DNA of 28,292 nt. Source: Hypsibius dujardini. Taxonomy: Eukaryota > Tardigrada > Eutardigrada > Parachela > Hypsibiidae. The stretch spans positions 1 to 28,292 of the forward strand of contig LRSR01006110.1 of NCBI GenBank assembly GCA_001579985.1, read 5' to 3'. The position numbers were made by a program, and so were the translations under genes. Below, piece after piece: positions 11,199-21,784 of the stretch. The notes beneath the pieces are model-generated. The model saw only the letters and a program-made list of their open reading frames with translations, was not told the origin of the DNA and did not search any database. The stretch's first letter is position 1. Every line of letters starts with the position of its first letter.

Positions 11199-11498
11199 AT
11201 GGCTGACACTGCTGCCGCCGCCGGACAAGTCGCTGCCGCCGCCAACGCCACACCCGCCAAGCGGGGAGCTGGACGCCCGAAGAAGGCTGCCGGATCCGCG
11301 AAGAAGGCCGGAGCGAAGAAGGTCGCCAAGAAGCCCGCCGCGAAAAAAGCCTCCCCCGCCAAGAAAGCCGCCGGCGTCACCAAGAAGAAGGTGGCCGCAA
11401 AGAAGCCCGCCGCAAAGAAGGCCGTCGCGAAGAAGCCCGCCGCCAAGAAGGCAGCAGCCAAGAAGCCCGCTGCGAAGAAGGCCGCTGCCAAGAAGTAA
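11199..11498 (+). CDS. Histone H1 C-terminal-tail-like lysine-rich protein, no globular domain
   Basis: A single open exon of 99 residues, starting at an ATG in context AAGATGG and ending in TAA. After an acidic/alanine start (MADTAAAAG) the chain is almost only Lys, Ala and Pro, with 30 lysines. The octamer-like unit KKPAAKKA recurs several times in the second half. Two (S/T)PxK motifs (Thr18-Pro-Ala-Lys and Ser52-Pro-Ala-Lys) are the typical cyclin-dependent-kinase sites of linker-histone tails, and GRPKK at 25-29 is an AT-hook core. The winged-helix domain of canonical H1 is absent, and I find no upstream exon that would supply it. The likely role is nuclear, DNA-compacting or charge-neutralising. 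It could also be a non-H1 basic chromosomal protein. The minus-strand frames opposite it are artefacts of its composition. Confidence 0.78.
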   Translation: MADTAAAAGQVAAAANATPAKRGAGRPKKAAGSAKKAGAKKVAKKPAAKKASPAKKAAGVTKKKVAAKKPAAKKAVAKKPAAKKAAAKKPAAKKAAAKK

Positions 11499-12766
11499 GC
11501 GGAGGAGGACGACGCCTGAAGAGAGGGACGCCAGCCCCGCCATTCGCCAAGGACCACATGGAGATACTACTGTACAGTATGCTATGGATGATGGATGACA
11601 GGTAGAGAAAGGGCGTTTATCACCATTCCTTCCTGGCTCTTGTATGTGTTCGTCTTCTTTTTCCTCCCGTTCTTCATGTTGTTGATGTTTTTGTTACCTT
11701 TCCTCTCTCTCTTCTCCGTTTTCAGCCTTATTACCACAAGTGTTTATAGGTTTATACTTATCATCATTGCCTTCCACTTTTACCATGTTGTCGTCGTCGT
11801 GTGTTTCGCTGTATTTTTGCCCCGTTTTCAATCAAAACGTGCGCGCATTTTACATCGCGATATACGTACGGGTATTTTCTATTTTTAGTATTTTGAGCGC
11901 GCACGCGCCCCAGATTTCCTGATCTCGTTCTCGCTGCGTTGCTGTGTTTCTCTCTTATATTACGTGTGTGTGTGTGTGTATACCCCCGCTGCTAGTAGTA
12001 CCTCTCTTGTATGCATTCTGTCTATATGGAGATGTGAAAAAAAATGTTCCGCAAAAAAAAAACACAGCCCTTGTTTTCTACGTTTCACTCCCCTCGAGGA
12101 GAAGGAGGGGAAAAAAGAGTTTGTTGCGTAATCGTCGCATGTGTTTGGTGCCTGGCTGGGAGGCAAGCGCGGGAAAATGCGATCGATCCCTTACCGCCCA
12201 AAACTGCCTTTATCGTTCGTCGCTGCTGCACTGCACATGCGAGATCTTTGTTCTGAGGTTGGTTGGAGGGGAAATTCATTCGACACACACACACCCATCG
12301 AGTTGCAACTTTTCAAGTGGGAGAACTTTCCCGTTTTCGGGGGGCAGAAAAATAATGCTCACAACGATCCACGTGACATTACGTAGCCGTTGCTATACTC
12401 TGTATTTATAAGCTCGACCTGATACACATACTGAACGGAAACTTAAATGTCCCATCATTCATTCACATGGTGTAGCTTAGCCAGTGAGGAAGGTAAAAAT
12501 TGTCTCTCTCCTCATCTGCACACTGCCCCTTTTACTGCTTTGAACTCTCGACTCAAAGCTGCCACGAGAACGAACCCTTGCCTTGCCTCACGCTGCAGGC
12601 CAGGCAGGCAGTGCGCTTGAATAAAATATCGGTCAGTCAGTTGGAGTCGCTCGCTGATGAATTGTGGTTAGCTCTGTGTGTGCGTCGTGTTATGTTTGTA
12701 TGGGCAGTAGCAGCAAACGTGAGTGAGCGTTTGCAAAAAGCCGATTGTCCCTGGCGCGGAGCGGGA
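11499..12766. other. 3' flank of the H1-like gene and intergenic DNA
   Basis: Pyrimidine-rich DNA with short TG and AC tracts (about 11965-11980 and 12284-12294). An AATAAA hexamer at about 12620 is the first clear polyadenylation-type signal, but it lies more than 1.1 kb past the stop, so assignment to this gene is doubtful. Open frames at 11595-11888 and 11944-12411 show no recognisable domain. Confidence 0.4.
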
Positions 12767-12773
12767 TATAAAA
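12767..12773 (+). promoter_or_regulatory. Possible TATA box
   Basis: GATATAAAACGCG in a GC-rich setting, 71 bases upstream of an ATG at 12844. The gene it would serve is not established. Confidence 0.35.
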
Positions 12774-12843
12774 CGCGCGCGCGCTTTATTTCACTTCAAA
12801 AACGACGAATTGAACGAAAGACAACGGCAGGCAGCCAGAGAGA

Positions 12844-13149
12844 ATGGCAAGGCTTATCTGGCTGACCGTAGCCGTCTTTTCCATTAGTCGTCGGTCAGTG
12901 CAGCAGTTACACACACACATATCATATATAGGGGGAGCAAAAAAAAGGTACTCCTACCGCAAAATACCACCAGGGGCAGTACAACTTGACCTACACTTGC
13001 GGAACGTTAACACTAGTGACTACCGTGTGTGGGGTACTAGTGGGTTGGGACTACACTGCTGGGTATACATAGAGAGACCGACAATGTGGTTTCGAACATT
13101 TTTCGAGGTCATATATTATAGTAGTCGTAATGTGAGTATCCTGATATGA
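12844..13149 (+). CDS. Possible first exon of an unknown short secreted protein
   Basis: The ATG follows a TATA-like box and a purine-rich leader. The first residues (MARLIWLTVAVFSIS) resemble a signal peptide. The rest of the 101-residue frame has no recognisable domain, and several GT dinucleotides shortly after the hydrophobic stretch (for example at about 12891) could be donors. I found no convincing downstream exon. It may be a chance open frame. Confidence 0.2.
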   Translation: MARLIWLTVAVFSISRRSVQQLHTHISYIGGAKKRYSYRKIPPGAVQLDLHLRNVNTSDYRVWGTSGLGLHCWVYIERPTMWFRTFFEVIYYSSRNVSILI

Positions 13150-13831
13150 TTGTCGTGAATGTTGTGATATCGAGTGAAAACACACAAAGAAAGTCAGGCA
13201 GGCACAGGCAGAGAACCCAGTAACGTGTGCAAAAATGCTTGCCACGATTGCAAGGACTGCAAGCGTGAGAACAACGATACGATACGCAACTACCACACAC
13301 CGGGGAAGATTAATAATGATGATGAACACTACAACTACTACTGCAGAGTACTCGTATGAGTACATCTTCATGTTGACCTGTGAGTGCAATCGCGCGTTCT
13401 ACTGCAAATTTAGATTAAGCTCAATAATAAGAAAGTGTATCGTTTGCTATGGTCCAGCAATCGCCCACAGCATCCACCGTACCGGTACTAGACTATGCAG
13501 TCATAAGGTAGTAGTAGCGTGGGGTCAGAGTGGTCTCTAGCTGTGGTGTTTGATGGTGGTGGTCGTGGTGTGTAATTTAGTTTTAGCAGAGCCATGGTCA
13601 GTCAGATGGCATGAGATCCTGTTTTTCTACTTTTTTTAATGCCAACTCATGGTATATACTCGGACAGTATGTACTGTACCGTACTGTAGTTGCAGCGAGC
13701 GAGTGACCCACGAGAGACCTCTCGCAACTCGCGTAATAGCTGATTGTGTTTCGAAACGAAACGTTGTTCGTATGTGATCGCTCTGCAGCGCGAAATGGAA
13801 GAGACCGGCATGCCGGCATTGGTTTGGTAAT

Positions 13832-13954
13832 ACACACCTGGCCATATTATAGCGCTACCTGAGCTAAGTCATTTCGCTCGGTTTGTGCATGGCTGACGCA
13901 CTGGCCGAGCTGAGTAGCTTAACTCGAATAGCGCTGAAATATGGCCACGTGTGT
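13832..13954. repeat. Foldback (palindromic) element, copy 1
   Basis: Two 50-base arms, 13832-13881 and 13905-13954, are inverted copies with roughly three quarters identity. Both begin ACACACSTGGCCATATT and share AGCGCTA further in. The loop is 23 bases. It is probably a MITE-like foldback. Confidence 0.8.
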
Positions 13955-14063
13955 CACAAGATAAAAAAGGTTTTTGAACCAGGCAATAAGCCAATAACTA
14001 CTACTACTACTTAGTACCTACCCTCCCTGCAGGGCCTACCCTCCCTCTTCTCCCCTGTAAGTA

Positions 14064-14161
14064 GTACACACATGGCCAAAATGTTTGGCTAACCGAGTCA
14101 AGCCATTTAACTCGGCCATTGCATGAAGCCATGCTCTGAGCGAGTCATATGGCTTGACTAG
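14064..14161. repeat. Foldback element, diverged copy 2
   Basis: Shares with copy 1 the words ACACATGGCCA, GAG(T)CAAGCCATTT..CTCGG and a central TGCATG. It also carries the inverted pair GAGTCAAGCCAT and ATGGCTTGACT. The strongest interpretation is a second, more decayed member of the same element family about 230 bases away. Confidence 0.6.
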
Positions 14162-14469
14162 GACTGCTTAGCATTCTGTTTACATGTATAGAAGGGTACA
14201 TTGATTGAGGGTCGGTTCACAAACGCATCATCAACACCCTGTGCGCCCCTACGACTAGGCTCCGTGCACACACGTGGTGCCTCGACTACCCATCTTCGTC
14301 GGCAGCAATCGGATATACACTACACAGAACAGACTACCACTCCTCTCGTACCAGTGCTTAATGGGGGACCTGCCGAGCTAGGCATCTCACACGCGGTGAA
14401 GCAAACCACCGTGGTGTGTTAGGGTATGATGTGAAAGCACGTACTTCGAGGTTTGTTACTTGTCGTTAC

Positions 14470-15035
14470 TGCCTGTTACCACATGGACGCTGGTAGTTAC
14501 ACTTTACTGTCACCATTTGGTTACTGCAGTCACTGCAGTTCACTCACTATGCTTCATCCCTGCGTTGAACACTGTCACAAAGTTACCGATTGTTGTTACC
14601 ACATTTGATCATATGTTAAAGTTACGATAACGATATGATACGTTGCTTGCCGTGTTACAGTGTCACCGTGTATAGTAATGTTATCGTTTATTACCGAAAT
14701 GTGCCACACGCATGCATGCTACTGTAACTGATAGTTGCCATATGGATGTTACTGTAGGTTACCGTTTATTATATACCGTAATTTACCACACGGCTGTCAC
14801 TGTTACCGCATAAAGCGACGGTACCGATTGTAACCGGAAGTTACCATATGAATGTTATCAACAGACCACACCCACTCATTTACAGTGGCCAGCCGGCAGA
14901 CGGCACATACCGGTGACGGTGACCGGATGCTATGTGTACGGGTTACCGTCGCGTTCCTACCATACATGAATGCTACTGCTCTTGTTATACCCCAGCAGAG
15001 ATGTTACAATATATGTTACCACGTACTACATTATA
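14470..15035. repeat. Degenerate GTTAC/TACCAYAYG tandem repeat region
   Basis: The words TACCAYAYG...GAATGYTACTG and GTTACCG recur near 14479, 14512, 14599, 14704, 14737, 14786, 14844, 14959 and 15017, often 33 or 58 bases apart. Pieces such as GGATGTTACTGTAGGTTACC and GAATGCTACTG are clearly related. No coding signal is present. It looks like an old satellite or minisatellite block. Confidence 0.65.
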
Positions 15036-15278
15036 TGATAGGCAAAATGAAGCTGCTAACCTTGGTACATGTGTTAAATATTGCCAAGTACTGGTTCGTA
15101 TGGTACTTACGGTAGTTTAGGAGCCGCCAAAAGAAAGGTCACAACACACCATCGTGCAGCGCAAAAAAGCGCCACGCCAAGGACCAAGAAAACTACGGGG
15201 TCATGTAGGTTTCGCCTTTCAGGATACTGCTTGCTTGTTTGATTATACTATAACTATGGTGTGCTGGAGGGGGGGGTT
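15036..15278. other. 3' flank of the phosphodiesterase gene
   Basis: No clear gene. It should include the 3' UTR of the minus-strand phosphodiesterase. No canonical polyadenylation hexamer is evident on that strand. Confidence 0.45.
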
Positions 15279-18200
15279 TCATTCCGATTCCCTATGATGG
15301 TGGTGGTGATGGTGTTCCAGCCCTCCGCCATCGGACGCCCGAAATCCGTTGCTGTTGTCCGCCGCCGGGGCACCCTGCTGGTCGTGGTGATGGTGTTGCT
15401 GTTGTTGGTGGTGACCGGAACTGTCATTCCTCTCATGATGGTGCGGCGAAGAGTCATCCCATCCTGGTCCTTGGTGGTGATGGTGATGGTGCTGATGGTG
15501 GTCATGGTCATGGTCATCCCTATGCGGGTCCCGTCCGTGAGTGTGCCCGTGTTGCTGTTGTTGGTGATGGGGATGGGGATGCCGGCCCTCGGCGACGCGT
15601 CGAGCTTCCACTCGGACCGCCTCCTCCGTCCAAGCCAAAATGTTGCGCTGACAACCCTCGCGTAGGGCCGCCGTGTTGGGCAGCGCCCGTTCCAGCATGC
15701 TGTACATCGGCAGGCACACCACGGTGATGAAGCCAATCTGCTCGCGCTCCAGGTGGTCTGCGTTGTCGCGGTCCATCATCGGGATGGGCAGTTCGCCGTA
15801 CATCTTCTCCAGGTCGCCCTGGCTGTGGAACTCCTCGTACAGGTCCGCCGTGCTGTCCACCTGTTTGTTTAATAACAATTTTGTTGTAAAGTGGTGTGTT
15901 TTTAAAAAGCATTCTTTTTTTATTATATGCTTAGTTGAGAACTCTCAATTTGAGTCAAATCGAGATGTCAAAAAGAGAGCTTTACTCGTATACTACAGTA
16001 CTATCGGTTTCCTTTATTGGTTAATCCATTAACGCCCGGTACCAGATCGGACCCGATTTGAGTGCCAAAGTATTTTTCCTTGCACAGTTCCATTCAATTA
16101 AGAAAAAAAAATTCAATTTTTTGGGCGAAATTTGAAAATTAGTATTTTTTAGTCGACTACTGTCCACCCTCGAGTAAGACAAAAATTCGCCAATGAAAAC
16201 CGTTTCTTGCTTGATCCGTATCATATTTGGTAAAAACAGCAATCAATCAATCGACCAGTTTGAAAAGTAGTCTGTTTTACTCAGTCTTCTATAAAAAATC
16301 GAACACCCCCTTTGACCACTGGCCACGTGCCGGTCAGCAATGCGAATCAGATAATTATTTTTCCAGATGACTAATAGATGAATAACGTAAGGAATGCAAA
16401 AAATACGTATTTTAAAAAAAATTGGTCAGCTCACAGCCTTCGGAGACCTACAGTTCACTAAAAAAATGGGGTAAGTTTGACACTTTCTGCCGGACGTTGG
16501 TCAAGCAACATATGACAAAAGCGTTATTTCTAAATTTCAGTCAACATACCAACTTTCAAAATCAGTTGACTTTGGTGAAATCACTCAAACCATCTTTGCG
16601 TGGAAATTCGAGGTTGCCGTATCGTCATTTGACGACATATGGGCGTTAACGGGCGTCAACAATGTCTACTTGTACCGATCAAAATATGGCAATTATATTT
16701 CAAGGATTATGAGATATTGTTTTAAAAATAAAGCACATTTTAATATAGTAAAGATATGTCGAATCAATTTTAATTTTATTCATAATGTAGCGTAAAAAAA
16801 TATCGACTGTGTACACTGTATATGAACAAATTAAATAACTAAAACCCGCATATTTAAGTTACTCATTGCTTTTCAATTTATCATTACATGAATTGGGGAT
16901 TGACAATAGACACTTAAAAGCTAAAGAATCGCTGAAATGGGTTTTTAATTAACAGTATGTGCTCTGATATCAATAAAGTCGGTACAGAATTGCTCATTTC
17001 GTTTCATTTATAATTACAATTGAATAAATTTGAAACTTAGAAACATGGGAATAATAGACACTCTTGCACACTACTATTTCTCAATAGCTGTAAAATAAAA
17101 ATTCACTCAACAGTCGGAAGGTCCATTTACTTTTTGCATCTGGATAGCCCGAGTAAATTCAGAATTATCATTTTATGAAAATGAAATCCACATTTTGTGT
17201 ACGATTATATCTTGTCCCTTTATTTATTTCTCACTGAAATTCTAGTTTCTGCCACACTAAGTCAAAATGACCTGGGTATGCCAAGGTTTGCAAGCCAGAG
17301 AGAGGTCCGATGACGACATGATAAGGTCCATGAAACGGCGTCGGTGAGTGGGTTTCTCCAAGTTGAGTCCCTCGTCGAGAATCGCTTCCAGGATCTCCTT
17401 CCCGGCAAAGTACTTTACAATGTCCGTCGCCAGTATAGCTTGCTTAAGGAGAAGACAAAAGTCGCTCTTTTCCGCGGCGGAGAAGTCTGCGATGATGTCG
17501 TTCTCGGGGTTGGCCAGCAGACGGAAGGTCTCACGGATGTGGTGATGTTCCATCTGCGATGCGGGGTAAAGATACTCGAATGGGGAAGAGTGCTTCTTGA
17601 TGAAGACGTTGGTGTAGCCGAGGTGATCCAGGTCGTGCCACACCGCTCCGATCATCAGGGCCTTCCGCTCCAGAGTGGTCAGAATGTCGGGGTTGGTGTG
17701 GAGGATGCGAAACATGCAATGCGCCACCTGCCGGCCGAAAAAGAAGATGTCGGCTGACACAATTACAGTCATAGTCACAGTCACAGACACAGAGATACGC
17801 ACAGGCACAGGCACAGAGCACAGACACAGACACAGACACAGACACAGACACAGACACAGATCAAAATAAGTAACCATATTCCCTTACATGAAAACCATGC
17901 TGCCAAGAATGGTACCGGATATTCCGATACCCCTCCCGCACCGCGATCACAAACGACACCAGCTTATTCCTGCAGAAACCATTCACGCCAAACAACGTAT
18001 CCATCATATAAACCAGCAATTTTGGTAGCGTAAAATCATCATCCATCAAGGAGATGCAGTAAAAATCGAACGTCATGAACTCCTCCGGCAACGGATACGT
18101 TTCATCACACAACCGCTCCAGCTCCTGCACATCCTCCCGGCTCTCGTTGCTCAACCAGTAGAACAGCTCATTCTCCACCCGCAGCGGCTGCGCTGTTGCC

Positions 18201-21200
18201 GCCAACCGGTACCGGAAATAGTGCGTCCCCATGGCGGAGTAGAAAAACGTCAGCACTGTCCGTAAAATGGCCTCCTCGCACTGCAGGAAGCCGTGAGTGC
18301 CGACAGCGTTGATCAAAACGATGACTTCGCATACTCTCCCCTCCCAGTCTTCGTTGAAGGCCATTGCCAAGAAATTGCGTATCTCCGGTCCAGGCAGAAG
18401 ATCGTCTAAACTGGATGGGAAAAACGGGGATAAGAAGAAGTTTAATTAGTAAACTAACTGAGTTCTTTAAGCAAGAAAAGGTAAGTCGACTAATTATATT
18501 TTTTAACTTAAAATTTGTAATCACACTAATATTTTTACTTTGGGTTACTAAACTGAACTAACTTAAATTAAGCTTAGCTAAGCTAAACTAAACTAAACTA
18601 AACTAAACTAAACTGAACTGAACTAAACTAAAAAGTTTAGCAACTCGAGATTTTCGTCAGAAAACTAATTATCCAACTATTAATTTTAGTTATTCGGCTA
18701 ATTTTTTTCTAAGAAACTATTTAACTAATTTGATTTAATTTCAACTGATTAATTTTACTCAACTGAAATCGAAAGATTAATTTGCAAAAGCTTTAATATT
18801 TTTTTCTCACTAGTCATACCCGGTTCCAGCCAGCCAAGCATCGGCAGGGCCCTTCACGTTGATCACGTCGCCGATTTTCAGGATGTTCCGCAGAAAAGTT
18901 TGCTGAATGGGAAGGGAGACCTCCTTGGAATAGTCAAAGTGGTAGCCCTGTTTGGAGAACCTGCCAGTGTCGTAGACGCTGGCTACGGCCCGATCCTCTG
19001 GGTGATTCAGGCGGAAAAGGTGCACTCGTTCCGGGTTGATTTGGCTCTTGATGAGCAACATGAATTTGTAGATAACGTTGTCCCAGTTTTTCGGTTCGAT
19101 GTACAGCTCCTGAAACGCAGAGAAAGAGCGTGAAACGGGACGCTCCACCTCAATCGAAGTGACATTGCTCGCTAAGTTGTATTTTTATTTTTATTTGATT
19201 GCAGAATTTCGATATTGAACATGAAACATTTTAAAATAGCCAAAGCATGCAGCCTTAATTATATTTAAATATGGTTTATTAATTAATTAAAATTTAAAAT
19301 TTAATGACTTAAGACTCTAAAAGAAAATGTAAACTGAAGTTTAAATAAAATGTGAACTAGTGGATTTTTTCAGTTCAACTTACAGTAGAGTCTTATAAGT
19401 ACGAGAAAAAGATGAAATGAAACAATTATGACATAAAATTACGGGTAATATAGCTGGCGTGATTTTAAATGTATTTATTTCACCGTAAATTTGAAGGCTC
19501 TTTTATTTACGTAAACCTAATATTTTGAAATATTAAAAGGAAATGCTTAAATATAATAATAGAATTCACTTTCCCAAGCAGTATAGTAACTTTTTCTTAC
19601 CAAAAAATTTTCCAAGTAAATGTTCAACATTGTTTTGAAAAGTTATTACTTTCAAGCGGAATGGGAGAGCAAAATCATTTTGATGTGAAATACGAGGTTT
19701 CGTACTGCCCGATCAATTTCAATAGTTCCAAGTTTTATTACATTTTTTAAATGGAACCTAATTTTTTACCTGAAAGCGGTTCCCTAGAACACGATAAGTA
19801 TTAAGTTCTCTACGGCAATCCGCTCCCCGCCAGACCATCTTGGCGAACGAGGACACGTCTTCGAGGGCCGAACAAAAAAGCTCGTCCGGAAAGGGCGCAG
19901 TGAAGTTCCAAGTCCGGCTGAACACCACCACGCCCCGGGTAAGTCCGTCTAAGTTGGCCAGCGGGATGGCCATGAGGTGTCGGTTGTTGACATCCTCGTC
20001 GAAGCCGGTGGTCATGGCATACCGAAGGTCGTGATCGATGTGGTTGTGACGGATGGCCTGCCCGGTACGGAAGGCTTCCAGCGCTGGATGGGAAGTGTTG
20101 AAACGGACGACAACCGAGACGCCGTGGGGGCCAATTTTACGCAGGATGTCTCGGCCGTGGTCCGCTGCGTAAAGACATGTGTTGTCCGCCCAGATCAACT
20201 GACCTAAGATCATTCAAGTGCATTAAATAAAATAAAATGCATTCGAGATTGGAAGTCGCATTTTGGTATATTAACTCACAGACAGAGAGATACCGACAAA
20301 CACAAACAGCCAAGCAAATATGCTGACAAACAGACAGACGGACAGACAGACAGATATTCCTCAACTCCTAGACAGTTTGCACAAACTTGCTCTGACTTAC
20401 CGTATTGCTGGACATAATCGTAGATGACGGAAAGGTCCGAGTGGTCCGGGTACGTCCCGGCCGGAACTTGATCTACTTCCGTACCACCTGCTTGAGCGGT
20501 CCCTGCTTTTGGTAGTTGATCCGGCTGTGAGTCGAAGCGGTTCTTCGCTCCAGGGTAGGTCAAAAGAGAACTGTTGACCTGAAAGCTCTTCCTCGGGTTG
20601 GAACTACCCTCAAGGTCCACATGGAAGCTCATTGTGGACTCGTCCCGGCGCTCGGGTTCGACTACGTCGGTTTGCATGCTGACAAAGGTGTCATGCAAAG
20701 GACTACCGGAAATTTGCGGCTCCAGGAGGTGGGCGGGGCACTGACTGATGTCACCGATGCGAATGTACGTGGTTGAGGCTCGCTGCTCCAAACGCGGTAA
20801 ATTGGAAGTAGCTGACGGGACTTCCTGCTTTAACAGACCTTTTTTTGATTCATCAGGTACGAGCCGCTCATCCTGAGCAGATGGCACGGTGAGCTGGGAT
20901 GGCGAAGAGATCGATTCCTTGAATGTGTCCTGCACTGTTTTAGGAAGCTTGTACGGATATCTGTCGGTTTTGAAAGTCTCCTGGGGAAGTTCCTCTAAAA
21001 AATGAGAAAAATATTTACAAAATACATACAAGTTTCATATCTACAATGTACGAGCTAATACAAGGACGCAGGCACAGGTCTTGATCTAGACAGACATGTT
21101 CATTGACACAGACAACAGCAAAAATCTAGGCACAGACACAGACGTAGACATACACACAGACACCGACACAGACAGACACAGACACAGACACAGACACAGA

Positions 21201-21784
21201 CACAGACACAGACACAGACACAGACACAGACACAGACACAGACACAGACTTAGGCATAAACACATTAGTAGACACAATAGACACTGCCCGGGACAAGCGC
21301 AAGCTGTTACAGCGACTGCATTGCGACGCAAATCTTACGGTATCTCACTCTTGCAGGCCACAGGCACGCTCGTCCACCGCTGATTGTACTGATCAAAGTT
21401 TAGCTTCCCATGTGAGACAAACATATTCAACGCATCCGTTTCCTCGTCCTCCACGTCCTGCATATCGCAAAACAGGTTTTCCAACTCGCGGTCTTCAAAG
21501 TGCTTAATCAAGACGTCCTGCAGAAATGCCTTATCCAAGGAGCCATAAAAGTGCAGCGCTGTCTCCAGATCGTCGCTGGTCATATCGGCATGGCCGTGTT
21601 GGGCGGTACGATGGCTCCCGTCAAAGTCCACCTGCTGGCTGAAATCATTGGGATTGGCATGAATGACGGGGATCTTCTTGTGTTGATGTTGGAGACCTTT
21701 GCCGCCCTTTCCGTGTTGCTCCACATGGGGATGCTGGGCATGGGTGTGGGGGCGTGGTGCGGCTTCGCCATGCTGTTCGGCCAT
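15279..21784 (-). CDS. Tandem-GAF cyclic-nucleotide phosphodiesterase (PDE5/6/11 group) with His-rich tail
   Basis: Hydrolyses cAMP and/or cGMP. Seven exons, in transcript order 21784-21349, 20994-20401, 20203-19770, 19109-18820, 18410-17888, 17727-17272 and 15860-15279, all have GT-AG borders and consistent phases, giving 1104 residues. An in-frame stop lies just upstream of the ATG. Residues 1-343 are a low-complexity, partly His-rich N-terminus. GAF-A spans about 345-485 (AFRTGQAI, GVVVFSRTW, FPDE). GAF-B spans about 495-650. The class I catalytic domain is about 670-980, with YHSWQHGFH, the metal site HDLDH (790-794) fitting HDx2Hx4N, MEHHHIRE, ATDIVKYF, SDLSLACKPW and the purine-selective Gln in EQIGF. 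PIPMMDRDNAD closely resembles PDE6. The canonical Arg after HDLDH is Leu. Residues 1004-1104 are about one third His. There is no C-terminal CaaX box. PDE5, 6 and 11 cannot be separated here. Confidence 0.93.
15861..17271 (-). other. Large PDE intron 6
   Basis: A 1411-base AT-rich intron that separates the last PDE exon, encoding the end of the catalytic domain and the His-rich tail, from the rest. It includes the candidate TTAA-flanked element at 16033-16645. No embedded gene is recognised. Confidence 0.7.
16033..16645. mobile_element. Candidate TTAA-flanked non-autonomous (piggyBac-like) element
   Basis: TTAA at 16029-16032 and again at 16646-16649 bound a 613-base segment whose two ends both read TTAACGCCC inward. 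Each end has a short palindrome just inside (TCGGACCCGA on the left, CGTCATTTGACG on the right). TTAA duplication and C-rich tips are piggyBac features. The terminal identity beyond CGCCC is weak and no transposase is encoded, so this is tentative. Confidence 0.4.
17757..17866. repeat. (CACAGA)n-type repeat in PDE intron 5
   Basis: Imperfect to perfect ACAGAC/CACAGA repeats occupy about two thirds of the 160-base intron 17728-17887. In the sense strand of the gene it reads as GTCTGT repeats. Confidence 0.95.
18569..18633. repeat. (AACTA)n pentanucleotide repeat in PDE intron 4
   Basis: AACTA repeated about ten times with occasional AACTG and AGCTA variants, in the intron 18411-18819. Confidence 0.93.
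19110..19769 (-). other. PDE intron 3
   Basis: A 660-base AT-rich intron between the two GAF-coding exons. No embedded feature seen. Confidence 0.6.
20279..20355. repeat. ACAG/ACAA repeat in PDE intron 2
   Basis: Degenerate ACAGAC, ACAAAC and ACAGACAG tetramers within intron 20204-20400. A Cys/Val/Ser-rich frame across it is a repeat artefact. Confidence 0.92.
21108..21248. repeat. (CACAGA)n repeat in PDE intron 1
   Basis: Perfect CACAGA hexamers from about 21175 to 21248 after a degenerate lead-in, in the intron 20995-21348. Confidence 0.95.

Noticed and set aside
10932-11557. Minus-strand Gly/Leu-rich and Ala/Phe-rich frames
   Set aside because: They are antisense to the AAG/GCC-rich H1-like gene and mirror its composition; no family match.
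15261-15665. Plus-strand Val/Met-rich frame
   Set aside because: It is antisense to the His-coding CAC/CAT codons of the PDE tail.
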